From: Pullichristensenella excrementipullorum | GTDB lineage: Bacteria > Bacillota > Clostridia > Christensenellales > Aristaeellaceae | DNA length: 64,000 nucleotides | Direction: 5' to 3' | Assembly: GCA_018713365.1 (NCBI GenBank) | Contig: DVOU01000015.1 | Span: 1-64,000 of the forward strand | Shown: piece by piece, positions 35,466 to 42,860 of the stretch | Numbering within the stretch: position 1 is the first letter of the stretch | Layout of the letters: every line of letters begins with the position of its first letter | Notes under the pieces: model-generated | The model's database searches: none | Told to the model about the DNA's origin: nothing | Seen by the model: only the letters and a program-made list of their open reading frames with translations | Translations under genes and position numbers: made by a program

Positions 35466-37580
35466 ATGCGCAAGCTGATGGCTTTGCTTCTGGCTCTGGT
35501 GCTGCTTTGTACGTCCGCCGGCTTTGCCGAGGCCCTGAATGACGCCCCCGCTACCGCCGACGTACCCGCCACTGCCGATGCCTCTACCGGCGCGGAGGGC
35601 GCAGAAGCGCTCGAAGAGCCCGTCGTCCTCACCCCGGCGGAGATCGCTCTGGCCGGCCGCCCGGTGAGCGAAGAGCCGACCCACATCACCGTTGGCAACA
35701 CCACCAAGGTCAGCGGCGACTTCTTCACCAGCATGTGGAGCAACAATACCAGCGACATCGACGTGCGCACCATGATCCACGGCTACAGCCCCGTGGTTTG
35801 GGATTCGCAGGTCGAATTTGTGCTGGATCACATGGTCGTCGATACCGTCGAAGGCACGGCGGACGGCGCCAACACCGTCTACACCATCACCCTGCAGCAG
35901 GATCTGGTCTATTCCGACGGCGAAACGCCCATCACCGCGGCGGACTACGTGTTCTCCTACCTGCTGTGCGCCTCGGACGAGGTGGCACAACTGGGCGCGC
36001 AGACCCGCCAGTATGAGCATATCGTCGGCTACGAGGAATACGCCAGCGGCGAAAGCGACGTCTTTACCGGCGTGCGCCTGCTGGATACTTACACCTACAG
36101 CATCACCGTCAAGGGTTCTTACGAGCCGTTCTTCTACAACTACGCCTACCTGCGCACCAATCCCTATCCCATCTCCGTGATCGCCCCCTACTGCGAGGTG
36201 GCCGACGATGGCAATGGCGCCTACCTGCGCAGCATGGACCCCGAGGCCGAGGAAGTCCCCTTCACCGTCGAAGTGCTTACCGAGACCATCTTCGATGCGG
36301 AGACCGGCTACATGTCCCACCCATCGCTGACCAGCGGCCCCTACACGCTCACCGCCTACGACGAGGAGTCCGGCCAGGTGGACTTCGCCATCAACCCCTA
36401 CTACAAGGGCAACTATGAGGGCGTTGTCCCCGTCATCGACACCATCACCCTCGTCCCCGTGCTGCCGGAGACGATGATCGACCAGCTTGCCAGCGGCGAG
36501 ATCGACCTGCTCAACAAGTGCGTGGACAGCGACGTCATCCTCGGCGGCATGGCCCTTGCCAATCAGGGCATCACCAACCGCAACTACGCCCGCCTCGGCT
36601 ACGGCTTCTGCGCCTTCGCCTGCGAAATGGGCGCCACGCAGTTTGAAAAGGTGCGTCAGGCCATCGCCTACAGCTTCGATCAGGATGCCTTCATCATGGA
36701 ACACCTCGGCTCCTTCGCCATCGCCGTGTACAGCTACTACGGCGTCGGCCAGTGGATGACGCTGGCGGCCATGGGCGCGCTGCTGCCCGGCGGCGCGGAG
36801 GGCGAGGAAGCCCTTCTCTGGGACGAGATCAACCTCGATGAACTCAACCACTACGATCCCGACCCCGAGGCGGCGCTGGCCCTGCTCATCGAGGACGGCT
36901 GGACGCTCAACGAGAATGGCGAACCCTTCGACCCCGAGGTGGACACCGTCCGCTATAAGGACGTCGATGGCGAACTGATGTCCCTCACCATCCGCTTTGC
37001 CAAGGTGGAGGGCAACGAGGGCGCGGATCTGGTCGTCGAGCAGCTCTCCGAAACCCTTCCGGCGCTGGGCTTTGAGTTCATCGTCGAAGAAGTGTCCTTC
37101 AGCGATATGCTCTCGGACTACTACCGCGAAGATGGCGAGCGCCAGTACAACATGAACTTCATGGCCACCAACTTCTCCAACGCCTTTGACCCCTACTACA
37201 CCTTCATCACCGATCCCTCGGTGCAGGGCGCGACCAACACCAGCGGCATCGCCGATGAGAAACTGATGGAGCTGGCATGGGAGATGCGCATTACCTATCC
37301 CGGACAGTACCTCACCTATGAGGAGAACTGGCTGGCCTTCGTCGAGCGCTTCAACGAGCTTCTGCCCACCATGCCCATCTACTCCAACATCTACTTCGAT
37401 TTCTTCACCGACTGGCTGCAAAACTACGAGCCGGCCACCTATTACAGCTGGCCAGTGGCCATCCTCTACGCCTACTACGCCGAGCCCGAAGAGCCCGTAG
37501 AGGAAGCGCCCCTGCCTGGCACGGAGGAGATCATCGAGGAAGCCCCCGCGGGCGACGATGAAATCATCATTATTGATTGA
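35466..37580 (+). CDS. Secreted extracellular solute-binding protein, family 5 (OppA/DppA-like), orphan
   Basis: A 704-residue protein starting at ATG 35466 after ATCGGAGGAG. The signal peptide (residues 1-23, ending GFAEA) has a cysteine in LVLLC, but no proper lipobox small residue precedes it, so lipoprotein processing is doubtful. Residues 30-60 are an Ala/Thr/Glu-rich linker. Residues 75-670 match the SBP_bac_5 fold: LVYSDGETPITAADYVFSY, SGPYTLTAY, INPYYKG, KVRQAIAYSFDQDAFI. The last 25 residues are strongly acidic (EEPVEEAPLPGTEEIIEE...). Permease and ATPase genes are absent nearby. It may capture oligopeptides or have been recruited as a surface protein. A terminator follows. Confidence 0.85.
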   Translation: MRKLMALLLALVLLCTSAGFAEALNDAPATADVPATADASTGAEGAEALEEPVVLTPAEIALAGRPVSEEPTHITVGNTTKVSGDFFTSMWSNNTSDIDVRTMIHGYSPVVWDSQVEFVLDHMVVDTVEGTADGANTVYTITLQQDLVYSDGETPITAADYVFSYLLCASDEVAQLGAQTRQYEHIVGYEEYASGESDVFTGVRLLDTYTYSITVKGSYEPFFYNYAYLRTNPYPISVIAPYCEVADDGNGAYLRSMDPEAEEVPFTVEVLTETIFDAETGYMSHPSLTSGPYTLTAYDEESGQVDFAINPYYKGNYEGVVPVIDTITLVPVLPETMIDQLASGEIDLLNKCVDSDVILGGMALANQGITNRNYARLGYGFCAFACEMGATQFEKVRQAIAYSFDQDAFIMEHLGSFAIAVYSYYGVGQWMTLAAMGALLPGGAEGEEALLWDEINLDELNHYDPDPEAALALLIEDGWTLNENGEPFDPEVDTVRYKDVDGELMSLTIRFAKVEGNEGADLVVEQLSETLPALGFEFIVEEVSFSDMLSDYYREDGERQYNMNFMATNFSNAFDPYYTFITDPSVQGATNTSGIADEKLMELAWEMRITYPGQYLTYEENWLAFVERFNELLPTMPIYSNIYFDFFTDWLQNYEPATYYSWPVAILYAYYAEPEEPVEEAPLPGTEEIIEEAPAGDDEIIIID

Positions 37581-37594
37581 CCGTCGCAGCACAA

Positions 37595-37632
37595 CGCCGC
37601 TCAACCCACGGTTGAGCGGCGCCTTCTCTTTT
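37595..37632 (+). terminator. Rho-independent terminator of the secreted-protein cluster
   Basis: A perfect 12-bp stem CGCCGCTCAACC / GGTTGAGCGGCG with a 3-nt loop (37595-37621), then CCTTCTCTTTT. It lies 15 bp after the solute-binding protein stop. Confidence 0.9.
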
Positions 37633-37731
37633 GCAACGAGCGCGCCATTTACGGCGCGCCGCTTTTTTGTTAGAATAGGAACTGTAAAACAGCGCGCGCG
37701 TTTTGCGAGATACCGTCAAGGAGGGAAACGT

Positions 37732-38793
37732 ATGACTCTTGGAGAAACCATCCTTTCGCGCCGCAAGGCGCTTGCGCTCACGCAGGAACAGGTGGCCGAG
37801 CGCCTTGGCGTCACGCCGCAGGCCGTCTACAAGTGGGAAAAGGGCCTCGCCTGCCCGGATGTGCAGCTGCTCTCGCCGCTGGCGCGCCTGCTGGAAACCG
37901 ACCTCAATACGCTCTTTGCCTACGATACCGAGCCGGACAAAGTGGAACTTTCCGCCATCATCGAGCGCGTCAGCCGCCTCGCCCTGCAAAAGGACGGCCT
38001 GCAAGCCGCCTTCGAGGAGGCGCGCGCGGCGCTGCGCAAATACCCCGCCAGCGCCCAACTGCGCCTTTCGCTGGCCATCGTGCTGGAGGGCGCGCTCACC
38101 GCGCAGGGCGGCGGCGACGCGGAAGCGCAGCGTGAAGTGGAGGAGATGTACCGCTTCGCCGCCAAATCGGAGGACGCCCGCGTGCGCGACGCCGCCCGCG
38201 GCATCCGCGTCCGCCGCCTCATCCACAAGGGACAGCTCGACGAGGCCGAGGCCCTGCTCGACGCCCTGCCCGACCCGCCGGCGCAGAAGTGGCACTACCG
38301 CGCCCAGCTGCTCAAGGCGCGCGGCGAGACGGACGCGGCGGCGGCGCTGGTGGAGGAGCGCGTCTTTTGCGAATCCTCCGGCCTGTGTACGGCGCTGGCC
38401 ATGCTGCTGGACATGGCTTTGGAGCAGGAGGACTTCCACTGGGCGGACGCGCTCGCCAAAACGCTTGAACAGACCGCGCGGACCTTCGGCCTCTGGCAAG
38501 GCTCGGCCGCCAGCGCGCAGCTGGAGATCGCCGTCAAGCGCCGCGACGCGGACAAAGCCATGGCCGCGCTCGAGACCATCGCCAAGGCCGTGCAAGGCCC
38601 GTGGACGCCGGGCAAACATCCCCTCTACCGCCACGTCCACTTCAAGGAAAACGGCAGCGAATGGCTGAAAAAGATGCCCGAGGCCCTGCGCACGAGCGTG
38701 TGGTCGGACGAACACTACGCCTTCCTGCGCGAGGACCCGCGCCGCGCCCAGCGCCTGCGCGAACTGTTTGGCGCGCCGGACGGACAGGCATGA
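37732..38793 (+). CDS. XRE-family HTH regulator with helical-repeat C-terminal domain
   Basis: A 353-residue protein starting at ATG 37732 behind AAGGAGGG. Residues 4-60 are a Cro/CI helix-turn-helix (RRKALALTQEQVAERLGVT, PQAVYKWEKG, LLSPLARLLETDLNTLF). The remaining 290 residues are all-alpha and Ala/Glu/Arg-rich, with repeated helix pairs (RRLIHKGQLDEAEALLDAL, DAAAALVEERV) that look like TPR-like sensor repeats. It has its own short leader after a strong terminator and is probably monocistronic. Such one-component regulators often respond to a peptide or a metabolic signal; the target is not evident. Confidence 0.82.
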   Translation: MTLGETILSRRKALALTQEQVAERLGVTPQAVYKWEKGLACPDVQLLSPLARLLETDLNTLFAYDTEPDKVELSAIIERVSRLALQKDGLQAAFEEARAALRKYPASAQLRLSLAIVLEGALTAQGGGDAEAQREVEEMYRFAAKSEDARVRDAARGIRVRRLIHKGQLDEAEALLDALPDPPAQKWHYRAQLLKARGETDAAAALVEERVFCESSGLCTALAMLLDMALEQEDFHWADALAKTLEQTARTFGLWQGSAASAQLEIAVKRRDADKAMAALETIAKAVQGPWTPGKHPLYRHVHFKENGSEWLKKMPEALRTSVWSDEHYAFLREDPRRAQRLRELFGAPDGQA

Positions 38794-39005
38794 CGCCCAA
38801 GCGGGCGGCCCCGCCCGGAGCCGCCCCGGAGTGCTGACAAAGCCCACGACCGCCCAAACTGCCCCGATAAAAAGAAACGGGAAGCGATTTTCGCTTCCGG
38901 CGGCGAAAAGGCTCCCTGATTTGCGCTCTTTCCCAACGCGCTGACCATCCGTTGACCTTGCCAACATCCTGCGCGGGTAGCCCCGTTTGGAGCCGCCCGC
39001 GCCGC

Positions 39006-39034
39006 TTTACTTTTTCCCCATCCTGCGGTACAAT
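39006..39034 (+). promoter_or_regulatory. Candidate promoter of the phosphodiesterase gene
   Basis: TTTACT (39006-39011), a 17-bp spacer and TACAAT (39029-39034), 46 bp upstream of the ATG at 39080. The rest of the 38794-39079 gap holds only a CGGGCGG/CCGCCCG hairpin and a GGAAGCG/CGCTTCC hairpin (about 38880-38900) of unknown role; I see no gene in it. Confidence 0.45.
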
Positions 39035-39079
39035 GTTGAGCGTATCCACAGATATACGCACGCGAAGGGAGGCGTCGGC

Positions 39080-39913
39080 ATGCTCTGGTGCCTCATCCCG
39101 GCGCTTTTGCTGGCGCTGTTTCTTCTCTACGTCTTCCTGACCGCCCCCGCGCGGCGCGGGCGGGCGCTGCCGCTTGCGCGCCTCTACGCCCATCGCGGCC
39201 TGCACGGCAACGGCGCCCCGGAAAACAGCCTCGCGGCCTTTGAACGCGCCTGCGAGGCGGGCGTGGGCATCGAATTGGACGTGCGCCTCAGCGCCGACGG
39301 CAAAGCGGTCGTCTTCCACGATGCCACGCTTGAGCGCCTCTGTGGGCGCGGGGAGCGCGTGGACGCGCTAACGCTTTCGCAGCTGCGCGCCCTCACCCTG
39401 CCCGATGGCAGCCGCATCCCCACGCTGGAAGAAGCGCTCGCGTGCGTCTCCGGCCGCGTCCCCCTGCTGGTGGAGGTCAAAAACGGCCCCGGCCTTGCCC
39501 GCCTCTGCGCGCAAACGCTCATGCAACTGCGCTCGTACAGCGGCCCTTGGGCGGTCGAATCCTTTGACCCGCGCGCTGTGCGCTATTTTCGCCGCCGCGC
39601 CCCGGAAATACCGCGCGGCCAACTGGTCAGCCTGCCGGACGAATACCTCGGCGCGGTGCTGCGCGCGGGCGCGCAGGCGCTCTCGCATCTGCTTGCCAAC
39701 TGCCTCTCCCGCCCGGACTTCATCGCCTATGATCGCCGCATGGAGGGCGGGAACACCCTGCGCGTCCAGCGGCGGCTCTACCGCGCCCGCCTCGCCATTT
39801 GGACGGTGCGCAGCCGCGCGGAACTCAAAAGCGCCCTCGCGCGCGGCGAGAGCGCCATCTTTGAGGCGTGGCAGGGAGATGACCCCATCCAAATGGAGGA
39901 CATCCGCCCATAG
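39080..39913 (+). CDS. Membrane-anchored glycerophosphodiester phosphodiesterase
   Basis: A 277-residue protein starting at ATG 39080 after AAGGGAGG. A hydrophobic N-terminal helix (residues 2-22) anchors a GDPD TIM-barrel. Catalytic elements are visible: AHRGLHGNGAPENSLAAF (His-Arg, then Glu-Asn), IELDVRLSADG (metal-binding Glu and Asp), VVFHDATLERL (second catalytic His) and VEVKNG. It would hydrolyse glycerophosphodiesters, releasing glycerol 3-phosphate, or act on lipoteichoic-acid-like substrates. A GpsA-like dehydrogenase lies on the opposite strand about 1 kb downstream. It is convergent with the next gene. Confidence 0.85.
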   Translation: MLWCLIPALLLALFLLYVFLTAPARRGRALPLARLYAHRGLHGNGAPENSLAAFERACEAGVGIELDVRLSADGKAVVFHDATLERLCGRGERVDALTLSQLRALTLPDGSRIPTLEEALACVSGRVPLLVEVKNGPGLARLCAQTLMQLRSYSGPWAVESFDPRAVRYFRRRAPEIPRGQLVSLPDEYLGAVLRAGAQALSHLLANCLSRPDFIAYDRRMEGGNTLRVQRRLYRARLAIWTVRSRAELKSALARGESAIFEAWQGDDPIQMEDIRP

Positions 39914-39938
39914 AGGGCGGAGAGCCCCGCCGCCCACC

Positions 39939-40766
39939 TCAATCGCCCTTGACGTCCTCTTCGCAGACGCCGCGCATGGTGGGCACGAAGCGGCGCACGA
40001 ACTTGCCCTTGCCGCGCCCCTTCAGGTAGAAGAAGCCGAACGTGCAGAACACCACCGCGCCGATGAAGTTGACCAGCAGATCTTCCATGGTATCGTGCAG
40101 GCCGATGTCCAGATAGCCGCCCAGCCCCAGCGGCTGCCCGTTGACCACCACGTCGGTGATGCCCTCGATGGTCACCACCGTGTTGGTGGCGGTGGGGTCG
40201 AGCGCCACGGAGCGGATGGTGTGGACGACGGTGTCCTTCTGCATGTCCAGTAACAGCACGTTGTCGGCAAAGTATTCGACAAACTCCCACAGCACGCCGA
40301 TGGTCATGGAAAAGCAGAACGCCACCATGGCCACGAACAGCGGCGAGAGGTTGAACATCGTCCTTTCCGAGCGGTTGAGTACGTCCACCAGCGAAAAGCC
40401 GATGGCCGCGGCCAGAAAGCCGTTCATCGTGTGCAGCATCGTGTCCCAGAAGTCGTACTTCACATAATAGGCGTTGATCTCGCCCAGTATCTCCGCCGCG
40501 AAAATGAAAAAGAGGATGATGACCTCCAGCGTGTCGGGCAATTGTATGTTGAAGCGGCGGTTGACAAAGGCGGGCAGCAAAAACAAAAGCAGCGTCAGCA
40601 GGCATAAAAAGACGTTTTCATAGTTCCCGCGCAGAAATTGCAGTACCAGCGTCACCAGCACGATGGTGCGCAGCGTGAAAAAGACGATGGAAACGCCCTT
40701 GCGCGCGCGTATCTCCGCCATCAGTTCGCCATAGAGCTGCCGCAGTCCCCGGTGTTTCTTGGGCAT
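39939..40766 (-). CDS. Polytopic membrane protein (DUF2238/YjdF-like)
   Basis: A 275-residue protein starting at ATG 40766 behind AAGGGAGGAT. About seven hydrophobic segments lie between residues 25 and 180 and near 235. The central strings DFWDTMLHTMNGFLAAAIGF and GVLWEFVEYFAD (acidic and His residues next to membrane helices) match the small membrane family that includes YjdF/DUF2238. A 50-residue extracellular insert (KDTVVHTIRSVALDPTAT...) lies between the last helices and the DTMEDLLVNFIGA motif. The function of the family is unknown. The gpsA-like gene upstream has its own terminator, so this gene is probably transcribed separately. Confidence 0.65.
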   Translation of the reverse strand: MPKKHRGLRQLYGELMAEIRARKGVSIVFFTLRTIVLVTLVLQFLRGNYENVFLCLLTLLLFLLPAFVNRRFNIQLPDTLEVIILFFIFAAEILGEINAYYVKYDFWDTMLHTMNGFLAAAIGFSLVDVLNRSERTMFNLSPLFVAMVAFCFSMTIGVLWEFVEYFADNVLLLDMQKDTVVHTIRSVALDPTATNTVVTIEGITDVVVNGQPLGLGGYLDIGLHDTMEDLLVNFIGAVVFCTFGFFYLKGRGKGKFVRRFVPTMRGVCEEDVKGD

Positions 40767-40832
40767 CGTTCGTATCCTCCCTTATGTCTTCATAAACGAT
40801 GATAGCATATCCTCCCGCTTTTTTCCACCCCC

Positions 40833-40867
40833 AAAACGAAAATATCCCGCGCTGCCCAGGGCGCGGG
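40833..40867 (-). terminator. Terminator after the gpsA-like gene
   Basis: On the minus strand, CCCGCGC (40867-40861) pairs with GCGCGGG (40852-40846), followed by ATATTTTCGTTTT. It lies 16 bp after the stop at 40883. Confidence 0.75.
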
Positions 40868-40882
40868 AAGGCGAAAACGCCC

Positions 40883-41911
40883 TTACAGCGTTTCCAGCTC
40901 AAACTTGTTCCAGGGGATGTCCACGGCCTTGCCGCGTTCAATGATGTCGTCCACGTGCAAAAGCAGGGGATAGTCGTCGGCGCTGGCCTCGCCGCGGGCG
41001 ATGAGCGCGCGTACCGCCTTGGCCGTGCGCGTGGCGATGACGATGGATTCCAAGGTCACGCCCTCCAGTTCGCGCATGGCGTCGTCAAAGGACATGCCCT
41101 TGCCCAGCAGCGTGCCGATCAGCCGCGTGCGCCCGCCGAACACGGTCACGTACAGATCGCCCGCGCCAAAGACGATGTTGTCATCTCCGCCGCCCACCAG
41201 CTTCAAAAGCCGGCGCATCTCGCGCACGCTCTGGGCAAACAGCGCCGCCTGCGAATTGTAGTGCAGCTTGCTGTCGCGCTTTTCCGCCATGCCCACCGCC
41301 AGCGTCACCGCCAGCGCGTAGGCGTTCTTCATCGCCACGGCGCACTCCACGCCGATCACGTCCGTGGAAAGGCTGATGTGGTAATAGCTCGTCTCAAACA
41401 GCGATTTGAGGAATTTGAGCGTCTCCGCGTCCTCGCCGCAGAAGGCCACGTAGGTCTGGTCGCGGTCGGCCAGTTCATAGCTGGTGCAGGGCCCGCCCAC
41501 GGCGTTGAGGTTGCGCCGCAGGCTGCCCAGCTGGCGCTTGTAGTAGAGCGGATAGGGGATGAGCCGCCCGTTTTCCTCGATCATGCCCTTGGTCACGGCC
41601 AGAATGGGCAGCTTTTCGGGCAATATGGGCAGCACCGTCTCCAGGAACCAGTCCACGCCGAAGCTGGAAACGCCGCAGACCACGGCCTCCGCGCCCTCCA
41701 GCGCCCCCGAAAGCTCCTCGAACTGATAGTACTTGTAACTCTCCGGCAACTGCCGGCGCATGTTCAGGTGCCAGCCGGTCTTGCGGGCATGCTCGATGAT
41801 CTCGCGGTCGAGCGGCGTGCCGACCAGCCGCACCTCGTGGCCGTTTTCGCTGGCGGGGATGCCGATGGCCGAACCCATCATGCCCGAGCCGACGATGGTG
41901 ATGATCGCCAT
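40883..41911 (-). CDS. gpsA: NAD(P)-dependent glycerol-3-phosphate dehydrogenase, divergent GpsA-like
   Basis: A 342-residue protein starting at ATG 41911 after AGAAGGAGG. The N-terminal Rossmann motif is TIVGSGMMGSAIG. It is followed by the family order: VTKGM (about 110), GGPCTSYELA (about 140, replacing the usual GPSxAxE), CAVAMKNAYALAVTLAVGM (about 190, with the catalytic Lys) and GAGDLYVTVFGGRTRLIGTLLGKG (about 250). The reaction would be dihydroxyacetone phosphate to sn-glycerol 3-phosphate for phospholipid synthesis. The altered GPxxxE motif suggests a divergent paralogue, so the substrate could differ. It lies downstream of leuS and uppP on the same strand. Confidence 0.8.
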   Translation of the reverse strand: MAIITIVGSGMMGSAIGIPASENGHEVRLVGTPLDREIIEHARKTGWHLNMRRQLPESYKYYQFEELSGALEGAEAVVCGVSSFGVDWFLETVLPILPEKLPILAVTKGMIEENGRLIPYPLYYKRQLGSLRRNLNAVGGPCTSYELADRDQTYVAFCGEDAETLKFLKSLFETSYYHISLSTDVIGVECAVAMKNAYALAVTLAVGMAEKRDSKLHYNSQAALFAQSVREMRRLLKLVGGGDDNIVFGAGDLYVTVFGGRTRLIGTLLGKGMSFDDAMRELEGVTLESIVIATRTAKAVRALIARGEASADDYPLLLHVDDIIERGKAVDIPWNKFELETL

Positions 41912-41976
41912 AGGAAAGCCTCCTTCTTCTTCTGTCTATGCAAACAGCGCCTGCGCGGGGCGGGCGCTGCCCAGTG

Positions 41977-42777
41977 TCAGATCATCCAGATCTTGAAAAC
42001 GAACTTGTCCAGCAACAGGAACGTGCCCAGCAGGAAGGTGTAGAGCGCGAACCACTTCATGCTCACGCGGCGGATGAGTTTGAGCATGCCCTTGATGGCG
42101 ATGAAGCCGAACACCGCCGCCGCCAGCACGCCCAGCAGCGTGGGCACCAGCGTGATGTCGCCAATGGGCTCGCCGTCAAGCACCACGCCCTTGAGTTCCA
42201 GCACCAGCGAGCCGAGGATGGCGGGGATGGACATGAGGAAGGAAAAGTCCGCCGCCCGCTTGCGCGTAAGGCCGCTGGCTACGCCCGCGGAAATGGTCGA
42301 GCCGGAGCGGGAAAGGCCCGGCAGAATGGCCACCGCCTGCATAACGCCCATGGTCAGCGCGTCCTTCGCGCCCACGCGCTTGTGTACGCGCCGCTCACGC
42401 CGCCGCCACTTGCCGATCACATCACCGGCCACAAGCACCACGCTGGTCAGGTAGAACGACCAGATGATGAACTGCCCCTCGAAGGCGGCGTCAAAGTCCA
42501 CCACCAGCGCGGCGATCACCGCGGGGATGGTCGCCACCACCAGCCACTTGAGTTCCGACTGGATGGGGTGGCAGAGCATATTCCAGATGCGCCGCCAGTA
42601 AACGGCGAACACCGCTACCAGCGTGCCCAGGTGCAGCAGTATGTTGAGCAAGAGCTGCCCGTCGGTGTCGATGCCAAAGATCTTTTGCAAAACCAGCAGA
42701 TGTCCCGACGAGCTGATGGGCAGAAACTCCGTCAAGCCCTGTACGATGCCGAGAATCAGGCCCTGTATGGCGTTCAA
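41977..42777 (-). CDS. uppP: Undecaprenyl-diphosphatase (BacA/UppP)
   Basis: A 266-residue integral membrane enzyme that recycles undecaprenyl pyrophosphate for peptidoglycan and other wall polymers. The start codon is TTG at 42777, preceded by GGGAGGAGG. Both family motifs are intact: QGLTEFLPISSSGH (residues 13-27) and PGLSRSGSTISAG (about 160-172), with the catalytic Glu/His/Arg residues. About eight hydrophobic helices are spread over the protein, and a charged loop KWRRRERRVHKRVG precedes the second motif. It lies 83 bp downstream of leuS and may be read from the leuS promoter. Confidence 0.95.
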   Translation of the reverse strand: MNAIQGLILGIVQGLTEFLPISSSGHLLVLQKIFGIDTDGQLLLNILLHLGTLVAVFAVYWRRIWNMLCHPIQSELKWLVVATIPAVIAALVVDFDAAFEGQFIIWSFYLTSVVLVAGDVIGKWRRRERRVHKRVGAKDALTMGVMQAVAILPGLSRSGSTISAGVASGLTRKRAADFSFLMSIPAILGSLVLELKGVVLDGEPIGDITLVPTLLGVLAAAVFGFIAIKGMLKLIRRVSMKWFALYTFLLGTFLLLDKFVFKIWMI

Positions 42778-42860
42778 GCTATTCCTCCTCCCGGGGATGG
42801 GCGGCGCGAAGGGAGATCCCCATCGCGCGCCGCCCCGCTAAGACTATGTTCCTTCCGCCG

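Noticed and set aside
38794..39079. Possible small RNA or gene in the gap upstream of the phosphodiesterase gene
   Set aside because: Only two hairpins and a modest promoter could be seen; there is no coding pattern and no match to a known RNA family.
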